A DNA stretch of 64,000 nt, from the NCBI GenBank assembly GCA_030433355.1, contig JAUIMG010000001.1:310001-374000 (forward strand). Direction: 5' to 3'. Position 1 is the first letter of the stretch, and each line of letters starts with the position of its first letter. Shown here piece after piece: positions 55,271-63,590 of the stretch. The notes beneath the pieces were generated by a model, which had not been told where the DNA came from, ran no database searches, and saw only the letters and a list, made by a program, of their open reading frames with translations. Position numbers and translations under genes: made by a program. The DNA is from Bacteroidia bacterium. GTDB lineage: Bacteria > Bacteroidota > Bacteroidia > Flavobacteriales_E > Vicingaceae.

Positions 55271-55726
55271 TTATTTAATTGAATCTAACTTTATAACTTT
55301 TGGCTTTTGTGCCTCAAACTTGTGCTCAGTTCCTTCCACTGCGTGAAGGTTATTGAATAATGCTCTTCCTAATCTATTCTTAGGAAGCATTCCTCTTACT
55401 GCTTTCTCTACTAAAGCCGTTGGCTTTTTCTTCATTAATTCAGCTGCAGTAATAGATTTTTGTCCACCTGGATACTCTGAGTAAGAAATATAGGTCTTCT
55501 CATCCATTTTGTTCCCACTCAATCTAATCTTATCTGCATTAATCACAATTACATTATCTCCACAATCCACATGAGGAGTATAATTTGATTTGTGCTTTCC
55601 TCTAATCATTTTAGCAACTTTTGATGCTAAACGACCTAAAATTTCGTCTTCAGCATCCACTAAAACCCACTCTTTTTGAACGGTAGCTCTATTAGCTGAA
55701 ACGGTTTTATAACTTAAAGTATCCAC
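55271..55726 (-). CDS. rplM: 50S ribosomal protein L13
   Basis: 151 residues. L13 is an early 50S assembly protein. Blocks include WVLVDAEDEILGRLASKVA, RGKHKSNYTPHVDCGDNVIVI-like sequence, and RMLPKN-type MLPKNRLGR near 112-120. The start codon is GTG at 55726; no in-frame ATG exists between the upstream TTA codons and the known N-terminus. A TTG-N19-TAACTTCG promoter lies about 55 bases upstream. Confidence 0.96.
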   Translation of the reverse strand: MDTLSYKTVSANRATVQKEWVLVDAEDEILGRLASKVAKMIRGKHKSNYTPHVDCGDNVIVINADKIRLSGNKMDEKTYISYSEYPGGQKSITAAELMKKKPTALVEKAVRGMLPKNRLGRALFNNLHAVEGTEHKFEAQKPKVIKLDSIK

Positions 55727-55781
55727 GATATTTCCTAATAAATTTATTAATATCCAATATATCCCCTAAAAAAGGGGCTGC

Positions 55782-55811
55782 GAAGTTAGCACTAATTTTT
55801 AATGTAGACAA
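55782..55811 (-). promoter_or_regulatory. Promoter of rplM-rpsI
   Basis: On the minus strand: TTG (55809-55811), 19-base spacer, TAACTTCG (55782-55789). One mismatch to the TAnnTTTG consensus but ideal spacing. The leader of about 50 bases has a weak CCCC/GGGG hairpin. Confidence 0.6.
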
Positions 55812-55840
55812 TAGGTTGAAAGATAAAAAAAGCAAGGAGA

Positions 55841-55868
55841 TAAAAAAAGGTGCATTTTTGTTGCACCT
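55841..55868 (-). terminator. Intrinsic terminator of the bacilliredoxin gene
   Basis: A 7-bp stem (AGGTGCA/TGCACCT) with a 7-base loop and a T-run on the minus strand, 22 bases after the stop at 55891. Confidence 0.85.
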
Positions 55869-55890
55869 CTTCTAAATTCTTGACTAAATC

Positions 55891-56304
55891 TTAGCAATAC
55901 TCATCAAAAGCACTCACTAAATTTTCTGCGATTAAATCTGCAGGACGGCCTTCTATATGATGTCTTTCTATAAAATGAACCAACTTACCATCTTTGAACA
56001 AAGCAATTGAAGGTGAAGATGGAGGATAAGGCAGCATATATTTTCTTGCTTGAGCTACTGCTTCAGCATCAACTCCTGCAAAGACAGTTGTCATTTTATT
56101 TGGGGTTTTTACATGCTTTGATGCAATTGTAACTGCAGGCCTTGCATTGGCTGCGGCACAACCACAAACAGAGTTAACCATTACCAAAACCGTTCCTTCC
56201 TTATTTCCTAAAACTTGATCTACTTGATCAGGTGTTGTTAATTCGTCAAAACCTACAGAAGTCAATTCTTCTTTCATAGGTGCTACTAATTCTGCTGGAT
56301 ACAT
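55891..56304 (-). CDS. BrxA/BrxB-type bacilliredoxin
   Basis: 137 residues, thioredoxin-like. The active-site CGC motif is at Cys47-Gly48-Cys49 (NSVCGCAAANARPA), as in YphP/YqiW bacilliredoxins, which reduce mixed disulfides of proteins with bacillithiol. Other marks are TVFAGVDAEAV and PYPPSSPSIALFKDG. Whether this organism makes bacillithiol is not visible here. It is monocistronic with a clear terminator. Confidence 0.92.
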   Translation of the reverse strand: MYPAELVAPMKEELTSVGFDELTTPDQVDQVLGNKEGTVLVMVNSVCGCAAANARPAVTIASKHVKTPNKMTTVFAGVDAEAVAQARKYMLPYPPSSPSIALFKDGKLVHFIERHHIEGRPADLIAENLVSAFDEYC

Positions 56305-56365
56305 ATCTTTAATTTTTTACAAAAGTACTAACGATTAACAGAAAACACAGAAAAGGGTTTATTGC

Positions 56366-56812
56366 TTATTGTCTTTTCTCTTCAAAAAATAATTGAAGCA
56401 AGTCTTTGCAGTCGTCTTCCATTACTCCACCTACAATCTTTGTTTTGGGATGTAATAAATCTTTTAGTTCCACTTTCTTTCGGTCTTTATCTGAAGCACC
56501 ATAAACTATTTTACCTATTTGCGTCCAATAAGATGCGCCAGTGCACATATTACAAGGCTCTAGAGTTACATATAGAGTGCATTCATTTAAATATTTACCT
56601 CCAATAAAATCTGCTGCTGCGGTAAATGCTTGCATTTCTGCATGTGCAGTAACATCATTTAAAGTTTCCGTTAAATTATGAGCTCTTGCAATTATTTGTT
56701 GATTCAAAACAATAACAGCACCAATTGGCACCTCATCTTTATCAAAAGCATCGTTCGCCTCTTTTAGTGCTTGCCTCATAAAATAGGCATCATCAAATGG
56801 GTCAATTTCCAT
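56366..56812 (-). CDS. tadA: tRNA adenosine-34 deaminase-like protein
   Basis: 148 residues, CDA fold. The zinc-binding and catalytic residues are His57 and Glu59 (HAEMQAF) and Cys87 and Cys90 (PCNMC). EVPIGAVIV near 27-35 and the pattern of TadA deaminases fit A-to-I editing of the tRNA-Arg(ACG) wobble base; a related guanine/cytosine deaminase role cannot be ruled out. The ATG is four bases after a TAttTTTG box. It is divergent from aspS. Confidence 0.87.
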   Translation of the reverse strand: MEIDPFDDAYFMRQALKEANDAFDKDEVPIGAVIVLNQQIIARAHNLTETLNDVTAHAEMQAFTAAADFIGGKYLNECTLYVTLEPCNMCTGASYWTQIGKIVYGASDKDRKKVELKDLLHPKTKIVGGVMEDDCKDLLQLFFEEKRQ

Positions 56813-56816
56813 GATT

Positions 56817-56824
56817 CAAAAATA
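56817..56824 (-). promoter_or_regulatory. TAnnTTTG -7 box four bases before tadA
   Basis: TATTTTTG on the minus strand, then AATC and the ATG at 56812: exact -7 consensus in leaderless position. Confidence 0.45.
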
Positions 56825-56899
56825 ATAGTAAAGCCATAGATGTGTTATTCAACTCCATTCTTTTCTTAAGCTTTCCTAATTTCGCAGCAAAATTATAGC

Positions 56900-58651
56900 A
56901 TGCTTCGAACACATCATTGCGGCGAGATTCGCAAAGAACATATTGGCAAAACCATTACCCTATGCGGTTGGGTACAAAAATCTAGAGATTTAGGTGGACT
57001 TACCTTCTTAGATTTAAGAGATCGTTACGGCATTAGTCAGTTGACTTTTAACATGGAAGAAGATCAGGCTATTTGTGAAATGGCTAGAAAATTAGGTAGA
57101 GAATTTGTAATTAAAGCTCAAGGAACAGTTATAGAAAGAAGTAATAAAAACTTAGAATTACCAACAGGTGAGGTAGAAGTAAAAGTGACTTCTTTAGATA
57201 TTTTAAACGCTTCAAAAACCCCTCCTTTTACCATAGAAAATGAAACAGATGGTGGAGAAGAGTTGAGAATGAAATACCGCTATTTGGATTTAAGAAGAAA
57301 GCCAATTCAAGAAAAGCTATTTCTTCGTCACCAATTATCTAAAGAAGTTAGGGGTTATTTAAATGACGCCTCCTTTATTGAAGTAGAAACACCAGTTCTT
57401 ATAAAATCAACCCCTGAGGGAGCTAGAGATTTTGTGGTTCCATCTCGAATGAACCAAGGTGAATTTTACGCTTTGCCCCAATCTCCTCAAACCTTTAAGC
57501 AGTTATTAATGGTGTCAGGCTTTGATCGATATTTTCAAATCGTAAAGTGTTTTAGAGACGAGGATTTAAGAGCAGATAGACAACCTGAATTTACGCAAAT
57601 TGATTGCGAACTAACTTTTGTTGAGCAAGAAGACATATTAAATGTGTTCGAAGGAATGATGAAACACCTTTTCAAAAAAGTAAAAGGAATAGAATTAAAT
57701 GATTTTCCAAGAATGAGTTTTGCTGATGCCATGAAAAAATACGGCAGCGATAAACCAGATATCCGTTACGGAATGGAATTTCATGAAATAAATGACTTAA
57801 CTCAAAACAAAGGCTTTAAAGTTTTTGATGATGCAGAATTAGTGGTTGGAATTTGTGCAAAAGGATGCGCAGCTTATAGCAGAAAACAGCTAGACGCTCT
57901 TACCGAATTTGTAAAGCGACCGCAAATTGGGGCCAAGGGTCTAGTTTATGCCAAATTCAATGAAGATGGCACCATCAAATCCTCGGTAGATAAGTTTTAT
58001 AGCCAAGAAGATATCAAAGCTTGGGGAGAAAGAATGGATGCAGAAAAAGGAGACTTATTATTGATTATCTCTGGCGATGAAAACCAAAGCAGGTCTGCAT
58101 TGAATGAACTGCGTTTGCATTTAGGCAGTGAGTTAGGTTTAAGAAAGAAAAACACCTTTGCTCCATTATGGGTAACCGATTTTCCTTTGTTAGAATGGGA
58201 TGAAGAGACCGAAAGATTTCATGCCATGCACCATCCATTTACCTCAGCAAAAGAAGAAGATAAAAAACTTTTAGCTACAGAACCAGGAAAAGTAAGAGCC
58301 AACGCCTATGATATGGTAATTAATGGAGTAGAAATAGGTGGTGGTTCCATTCGAATTCACAACAGAGCAGAACAAGAAAAAATGCTATCTCTTTTAGGCT
58401 TTAGTGAGGAAGAAGCAAAAGCGCAATTTGGATTTTTAATGGATGCCTTTGAATATGGTACCCCTCCTCATGGTGGTATTGCATTGGGCTTCGACAGAAT
58501 GTGTGCTCTGTTTGGAGGCTCTGATTCTATTAGAGACTATATTGCTTTTCCTAAAAACAATGCAGGAAGAGATGTAATGATTGATGCTCCTTCTCAAATT
58601 GATGATGAGCAGTTGAAAGAATTGGGGATAGCTTTAAAAGCTAATAAATAA
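56900..58651 (+). CDS. aspS: Aspartyl-tRNA synthetase, bacterial type
   Basis: 583 residues. It charges tRNA-Asp. The N-terminal OB-fold anticodon domain ([20 protein letters not shown] near 22-41) precedes class II motifs: motif 2 with [18 protein letters not shown] near 215-232, the bacterial GAD insert at about 290-400, and motif 3 [15 protein letters not shown]-like (IALGFDRMC near 527-535). The presence of the GAD insert marks the bacterial-type enzyme. A bidirectional terminator follows. Confidence 0.97.
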   Translation: MLRTHHCGEIRKEHIGKTITLCGWVQKSRDLGGLTFLDLRDRYGISQLTFNMEEDQAICEMARKLGREFVIKAQGTVIERSNKNLELPTGEVEVKVTSLDILNASKTPPFTIENETDGGEELRMKYRYLDLRRKPIQEKLFLRHQLSKEVRGYLNDASFIEVETPVLIKSTPEGARDFVVPSRMNQGEFYALPQSPQTFKQLLMVSGFDRYFQIVKCFRDEDLRADRQPEFTQIDCELTFVEQEDILNVFEGMMKHLFKKVKGIELNDFPRMSFADAMKKYGSDKPDIRYGMEFHEINDLTQNKGFKVFDDAELVVGICAKGCAAYSRKQLDALTEFVKRPQIGAKGLVYAKFNEDGTIKSSVDKFYSQEDIKAWGERMDAEKGDLLLIISGDENQSRSALNELRLHLGSELGLRKKNTFAPLWVTDFPLLEWDEETERFHAMHHPFTSAKEEDKKLLATEPGKVRANAYDMVINGVEIGGGSIRIHNRAEQEKMLSLLGFSEEEAKAQFGFLMDAFEYGTPPHGGIALGFDRMCALFGGSDSIRDYIAFPKNNAGRDVMIDAPSQIDDEQLKELGIALKANK

Positions 58652-58652
58652 A

Positions 58653-58676
58653 AAAGGGACGCCTCGGCGTCCCTTT
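58653..58676. terminator. Bidirectional intrinsic terminator between aspS and hppD
   Basis: An 11-bp stem (AAAGGGACGCC with GGCGTCCCTTT) with a TC centre, opening in practice to a four-base CTCG-type loop. T-rich flanks occur on both strands (CATTTTTC on plus, TTTTTATTTATT on minus). It serves both convergent genes. Confidence 0.9.
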
Positions 58677-58696
58677 CATTTTTCAATTGCTATATA

Positions 58697-59860
58697 CTAT
58701 AGAGTACCTCTCTTACTTTGCTCCCTTTCTATAGATTCAAAAAGCGCTTTAAAGTTTCCTGCTCCAAAACCTCTTGCTCCCATTCTTTGAATTATTTCAA
58801 AAAATAAGGTAGGTCTATCTTCTACAGGCTTGGTAAAAATCTGAAGCAAATAACCTTCCTCATCGGCATCAATCATAATACCTAAGCCCTTTAATGTTTC
58901 AATATCTTCTCTTAATTCGTGGCTATGCTCTTCCAACCTTCCTGGAACCGCTCGATAGTATTCATCCGGTGGTGTAGATAAAAACTCTACTCCTCGGCTT
59001 CTTAAGTCACTTACAGTAGAAATAATATCGTCTGTAGCTACTGCAATATGTTGCACTCCAGAACCTTCATAAAAATCTAAGTACTCTTCAATCTGAGATT
59101 TTTTCTTCCCTTCTGCAGGCTCGTTTATTGGGAATTTGATTCTACCATTTCCATTGCTCATCACCTTACTCATCAAAGCAGAGTATTCGGTATGAATTTG
59201 CTTATCGTCGAAAGACAGGAAGTTTACAAAGCCCATTACGTCTTCATAGAACTTCACCCATTCGTTCATTTGATTCCAACCAACATTACCCACCATATGA
59301 TCGATAAATTTCAAACCTGTTGGTTTAGGGTTGTAGTCGGAGTCCCACTTTATAAAACCAGGCAGAAAATCCCCACTATAATTTTTTCTCTCTACAAACA
59401 TGTGCACAGTTTCTCCATAAGTATAGATCCCCGCCCTTACAACTTCCCCATGTTCATCTTTTTCTACAGTAGGCTCCATATAAGATTTCGCTCCCCTTTT
59501 CGTAGTTTCTTCCCAAGATTTTTTTGCATCCTCTACCCAAAGTGCTATTACTTTTACGCCATCACCATGTTTAACAATGTGCTCATTTATTGGATTTTTA
59601 GAATTTAATGGGGTAGTGAGCACTAGCTTAATTTTATCTTGCTTCAAAACATACGAAACTTGATCCTTGCTTCCTGTTTCTAATCCCTTGTAGGCAAAGG
59701 ATTGAAAGCCAAAAGCTGTCTTGTAAAAGTGAGCTGCTTGTTTGGCATTACCTACATAAAATTCTACATAATCAGTACCTAACAAAGGAAGGAAATCTTG
59801 AGCTCCCTCAAAAATCTTCTCTAGGCCGTAATTAACTGATTCAATTGTTTTCTTTTCCAT
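58697..59860 (-). CDS. hppD: 4-hydroxyphenylpyruvate dioxygenase
   Basis: 387 residues. It converts 4-hydroxyphenylpyruvate to homogentisate using one Fe(II). The three iron ligands are visible: a His in KFIDHMVGNV near 188, a His in GVQHIAVATDD near 268, and Glu355 in FFEIIQRMG. GARGFGAGNFKALFESIE is the C-terminal helix that gates the active site. It is the last gene of the trhO-hmgA-small-protein-hppD run, 28 bases after the small secreted protein. Confidence 0.96.
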   Translation of the reverse strand: MEKKTIESVNYGLEKIFEGAQDFLPLLGTDYVEFYVGNAKQAAHFYKTAFGFQSFAYKGLETGSKDQVSYVLKQDKIKLVLTTPLNSKNPINEHIVKHGDGVKVIALWVEDAKKSWEETTKRGAKSYMEPTVEKDEHGEVVRAGIYTYGETVHMFVERKNYSGDFLPGFIKWDSDYNPKPTGLKFIDHMVGNVGWNQMNEWVKFYEDVMGFVNFLSFDDKQIHTEYSALMSKVMSNGNGRIKFPINEPAEGKKKSQIEEYLDFYEGSGVQHIAVATDDIISTVSDLRSRGVEFLSTPPDEYYRAVPGRLEEHSHELREDIETLKGLGIMIDADEEGYLLQIFTKPVEDRPTLFFEIIQRMGARGFGAGNFKALFESIEREQSKRGTL

Positions 59861-59888
59861 CGTTGGTTTAATTTAATTTATCATCAAC

Positions 59889-60296
59889 TTATAGTTGTGC
59901 TGTATTTATTTTTAAATATTGTGATGCTCCGGTAATAACTCCTTCCACCTTAACTGGCGTTTGCCACTTGTGCTTTTTTAAAATTTGATCTACTAAGTCT
60001 TCTAAAACTTCCATCTCATTGGATGAATCTACGAGATCAGGAACTCTTTTTATACTATTTGTTTTAACCTTGCCATTAGAATAGACTGTATATTCAATAA
60101 AATAGACTCCATCTTTTACTTTTTGGTTAATGCTCTCCCATTTAGCACTTACTTCTCTTAGTATAATTTCATCGGTACATTCCTTTTTATCTTCCTTTGA
60201 AACCATATTGGTACAATCCAAAATAAAAACCTCAACTCCACTTTGTCCGAAACAAAGTAAGCTATTCAAAGAAAGAATTAAAAGGAATATCTTCAT
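59889..60296 (-). CDS. Small secreted protein resembling the TonB C-terminal fold
   Basis: 135 residues with a signal peptide (MKIFLLILSLNSLLCFGQ, cleaved near 18). The mature part has a helix with two cysteines (DCTNMVSKEDKKEC) followed by KVKDGVYFIEYTVYSNGKVKTNSI, the strand-turn-strand pattern of the TonB C-terminal family. No transmembrane anchor is present, so it is not a functional TonB as seen; the role is unknown. It starts within the hmgA stop (TAATG) and precedes hppD by 28 bases. Confidence 0.65.
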   Translation of the reverse strand: MKIFLLILSLNSLLCFGQSGVEVFILDCTNMVSKEDKKECTDEIILREVSAKWESINQKVKDGVYFIEYTVYSNGKVKTNSIKRVPDLVDSSNEMEVLEDLVDQILKKHKWQTPVKVEGVITGASQYLKINTAQL

Positions 60297-61456
60297 TATT
60301 CCTCTATCCAGCTTTTAAAATACTTCCCGTCGTCTATTTTTAAAGCATTAGAAGTAACTTTTAATGGTTTAAATGTATCCACCATCACTGCTAATTCTTC
60401 GGTTTCTGTTTGCCCAACACTTCTTTCATAAGCACCTGGGTGAGGTCCATGAGGGATGCCTGCCTGATGCAAAGTAATCTGTCCTTGCGCGATATCATTT
60501 CTGCTCATAAAGTCTCCATCTACATAATACAATACTTCATCTGAATCTATATTACTGTGATTGTATGGTGCAGGGATTGATTCCGGATGGTAATCATAAA
60601 GTCTTGGTACAAAAGAACAAATTACAAACCCAGCTGCTTCAAAAGTTTGATGCACTGGTGGTGGCTGATGTACTCTTCCAGTAATGGGCTCAAAATCATG
60701 AATTGAAAATGCATAAGGATAATTGAACCCATCCCAACCAACTACATCAAAAGGATGCGAGGCATAAACATAATCATGAATAACTCCTTCTTTCTTAATT
60801 TTTATTAGGAAATCTCCCATTTCGTCATGCGTTTCTAAATCTTCTGGAGTTCTAAAATCTCTTTCACAAAATGGAGAGTGTTCTAATAATTGACCAAACC
60901 AATTTCTATATCTCTTAGGGGTATAAATAGGACTAAAAGATTCAACAATAAAGTGTCTATTGTCTTCAGAATCAAATTCAATCTGATAAATCATTCCTCT
61001 TGGAATTACCAAATAGTCACCATATTTAAAATCTATGTTTCCTAAAAAGGTTCTTAGCTTACCACTCCCTTTATGTATAAATATTACCTCGTCAGCATCC
61101 GTATTTTTATAAAAATAGTCCTTCATTGACTTCCTTGGCGCTCCCAAGGAAATAATAAGATCGCTATTACAAAGCATAGATTCCCTTCCATCTAAAAAAT
61201 CATCAGCAGGCTTAACATCAAAACCAATTAATCTTCTAGATTTAAAATTCTTCGCTATTTCAACTTGAGGTGAAACATCCTTACTACCTAAATATTCCTT
61301 TACCATAGTTGGTCGATGAAGGTGGTACATTAATGTTGACATCCCATCAAATCCAACTGTTCCAAACAGTTGCTCATAATGTAAAGAGCCATCCTTCTTT
61401 TTAAAGGTGGTATGTCTCTTATGGGGAATCTTACCTAATTTCTTATAAAACGGCAT
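60296..61456 (-). CDS. hmgA: Homogentisate 1,2-dioxygenase
   Basis: 386 residues. It opens the ring of homogentisate to maleylacetoacetate. The C-terminal cupin carries the likely Fe(II) ligands His300 (HSNIDSDE), Glu307 and His336 (PHGPHPG). Upstream the blocks GDYLVIPRGMIYQIE and VYASHPFDVVGWDGFNYPYAF fit the family. It is shorter than the human enzyme but close to other Bacteroidota homologs. It follows trhO by three bases and overlaps the small secreted protein start, so the tyrosine degradation genes are one operon. Fumarylacetoacetase is not in the window. Confidence 0.92.
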   Translation of the reverse strand: MPFYKKLGKIPHKRHTTFKKKDGSLHYEQLFGTVGFDGMSTLMYHLHRPTMVKEYLGSKDVSPQVEIAKNFKSRRLIGFDVKPADDFLDGRESMLCNSDLIISLGAPRKSMKDYFYKNTDADEVIFIHKGSGKLRTFLGNIDFKYGDYLVIPRGMIYQIEFDSEDNRHFIVESFSPIYTPKRYRNWFGQLLEHSPFCERDFRTPEDLETHDEMGDFLIKIKKEGVIHDYVYASHPFDVVGWDGFNYPYAFSIHDFEPITGRVHQPPPVHQTFEAAGFVICSFVPRLYDYHPESIPAPYNHSNIDSDEVLYYVDGDFMSRNDIAQGQITLHQAGIPHGPHPGAYERSVGQTETEELAVMVDTFKPLKVTSNALKIDDGKYFKSWIEE

Positions 61457-61459
61457 AAT

Positions 61460-62500
61460 CTATTTTTTTAAAACTTCTTTTAAATTTGGTCTAAGACGAC
61501 TTTTAAATATAGAGGCTTTTGGACCTCTCTCTCGTTCTTTTCTTAATTTCTTTTGTTCTTCTATAGGCAAGTTAGAAATTTCTTGACAGTCCGGAGTACA
61601 AGCTCCATCATATTTCTCTTTACATTCATCACATTGTATAAACAGTAAATGGCAATCATCATTAGAACAATTTGTATGGTTATCGCATAGCTTACCACAC
61701 TGGTGACATTCACTAATTATTTCTTCAGATATTCTCTCTCCTAGTCTTTCGTCAAAGACAAAATTCTTGCCAACAAATTTATTTTCTAAATTTTCATTTT
61801 TAATCTGTCTAACATAATCAATAATGCCACCATGCAATTGATTTACATCATTAAAGCCTTTATCTTTCAAATAAGCACTTGCTTTTTCACATCGAATCCC
61901 TCCTGTGCAATACAACAGCACTTTTTTATCTTCCTTCCCTTTTAATATTTTTTCTACTTGTGGAAGTTCTTCTCTAAAAGTATCTGCATCTGGACAAATT
62001 GCTTTTACAAAATGTCCTACTTCACTTTCATAATGGTTTCTCATATCTACTACCACTACATCATCTCGATCTAAAGCCTCATTAAACTCTTTGGCACTTA
62101 AATGCTTTCCGACATTGGTAACATCAAAAGTTCCATCATCTAAGCCATCAGCAACTATTTTATTGCGGACTTTCACTTTTAGCTTATAAAATGATTTTCC
62201 GTCATCTTCAACGGCTATCTTGAAAGGTATATTTTTAAATTCTTTTCTAGCATAAACCTTATGTTTGAATTCTTCCCAATTATGCTCAGGAACACTCATT
62301 TGAGCGTTTATTCCCTCTTTGGCTAAATAAGTTCTACCAAAGGCATTTAGCCCAGACCATTCTAAATATAACTCATCCCTGAGTTCATGGGGATTATCTA
62401 AAATCACATAACGATAGAAAGAGACAGTAATCCTTTTAAAGGATTCTTGCATCAATTTCTCCTTCAAGATTCTCTTATCGTATTTATTATAAAGTTCCAT
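61460..62500 (-). CDS. trhO: Rhodanese-domain tRNA uridine-34 hydroxylase (TrhO-like)
   Basis: 346 residues from ATG 62500. It is a YceA/TrhO-type protein that uses oxygen to make 5-hydroxyuridine at the wobble base. An N-terminal acylphosphatase-like domain precedes the rhodanese domain with the active-site cysteine in LYCTGGIRCEKA near 197-208, then a C-terminal cysteine-rich zinc-binding region (CHQCGKLC, CSNDDC, CDECKEKY). A TTG start at 62518 is rejected because it is the end of a TAacTTTG promoter box. Its link to the downstream tyrosine genes is by operon only. Confidence 0.87.
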   Translation of the reverse strand: MELYNKYDKRILKEKLMQESFKRITVSFYRYVILDNPHELRDELYLEWSGLNAFGRTYLAKEGINAQMSVPEHNWEEFKHKVYARKEFKNIPFKIAVEDDGKSFYKLKVKVRNKIVADGLDDGTFDVTNVGKHLSAKEFNEALDRDDVVVVDMRNHYESEVGHFVKAICPDADTFREELPQVEKILKGKEDKKVLLYCTGGIRCEKASAYLKDKGFNDVNQLHGGIIDYVRQIKNENLENKFVGKNFVFDERLGERISEEIISECHQCGKLCDNHTNCSNDDCHLLFIQCDECKEKYDGACTPDCQEISNLPIEEQKKLRKERERGPKASIFKSRLRPNLKEVLKK

Positions 62501-62515
62501 TACTAAAATAAAGTG

Positions 62516-62523
62516 CAAAGTTA
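62516..62523 (-). promoter_or_regulatory. TAnnTTTG -7 box for the trhO-hmgA-hppD run
   Basis: TAACTTTG on the minus strand, 15 bases before the ATG at 62500. It decides that start over the TTG at 62518. Confidence 0.45.
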
Positions 62524-62619
62524 AATATTCTACTTCCCTTCAGAAAATGACAATTATCAACTATCCAATAATCGTTTATTATTCTTCTTAATTACTATTT
62601 TTGACGGAAACTGATATAT

Positions 62620-63540
62620 ATGATTTTAGTAATAGGAGCAGGCGGTCAAGTAGGACAAGAATTAGTACACAATTTAAGACAACTGTATGGGAAGGAAAAG
62701 GTAGTTGCAAGCGACATTAGAGAAGTAAAAGAGTTAGAAGCTCCTTTTGAAAAACTAAATGCCTTGGATGAAGAAGCGATTAAAAAGGTAGTAGAAAAGC
62801 ACAAAATAAAAGAAGTCTATCATCTAGCTGCTTTACTATCAGCTACCGCCGAGAAACAAATAGATTTTGCATGGAAATTGAATATGCAAAGTTTGTTCTA
62901 TATTCTAGATTTGGCTAAAGAAAAAGTAATTGATAAGATATTTTGGCCAAGTTCTATCGCTGTGTTTGGACCAAACACCCCTAGAGAAAATACTCCTCAG
63001 CATACCATTACAGATCCAAATACGGTTTATGGCATAAGTAAGTTAGCCGGAGAAAGATGGTGCGAATATTATGCAGAAAAATTTGATGTGGATGTAAGAA
63101 GTATTAGATACCCCGGTTTAATAGGCTATAAAACTTTACCTGGAGGTGGCACTACGGATTATGCAGTTGATATCTATCATCAGGCATTAGAAAAAAGAGA
63201 ATATAGTTGCTTTTTAAAAGAAGACACTTATTTGCCTATGATGTACATGGAGGATGCTATTAGAGCTACAATAGAATTAATGCAAGCTGATAAAAAATCC
63301 ATTAAAATAAGGTCTAGCTATAATTTAGCCGGTATATCATTCTCCCCAAAAGAGATTGCAGCAAGCATAAAAGAAATTATTCCTGACTTTAAAATCACTT
63401 ACCATCCAGATTCTAGGCAAAACATTGCAGATAGTTGGCCAAAAAGTATTGACGATTCATCTGCTCAAAATGATTGGGGATGGAAATGTAAATACAATTT
63501 GCAATCCATGACTAAAGACATGATTAAACATTTAAAATAG
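62620..63540 (+). CDS. SDR-type L-threonine 3-dehydrogenase-like protein
   Basis: 306 residues, extended short-chain dehydrogenase fold. NAD binding is at GAGGQVG (6-12) with Asp32 (ASDIRE) choosing NAD. The catalytic Tyr137 and Lys141 lie in VYGISKLAGERW, and Ser111/Ser112 in WPSSIAVFG complete the site. RYPGLIGYKTLPGGGTTDYA and LPMMYMEDAIRATI are typical of the UDP-galactose-4-epimerase-like threonine dehydrogenases of Bacteroidota. An epimerase role is the alternative. It is monocistronic and divergent from trhO. Confidence 0.85.
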   Translation: MILVIGAGGQVGQELVHNLRQLYGKEKVVASDIREVKELEAPFEKLNALDEEAIKKVVEKHKIKEVYHLAALLSATAEKQIDFAWKLNMQSLFYILDLAKEKVIDKIFWPSSIAVFGPNTPRENTPQHTITDPNTVYGISKLAGERWCEYYAEKFDVDVRSIRYPGLIGYKTLPGGGTTDYAVDIYHQALEKREYSCFLKEDTYLPMMYMEDAIRATIELMQADKKSIKIRSSYNLAGISFSPKEIAASIKEIIPDFKITYHPDSRQNIADSWPKSIDDSSAQNDWGWKCKYNLQSMTKDMIKHLK

Positions 63541-63590
63541 ACTAGCTTTATTCTAATTTTTAGTTATTTTTAAATCTTAATTCAATCAAT

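Noticed and set aside
55763-55777. CCCC/GGGG hairpin in the rplM leader
   Set aside because: Only four pairs around a T-rich loop; too weak to call as a regulatory structure by itself.
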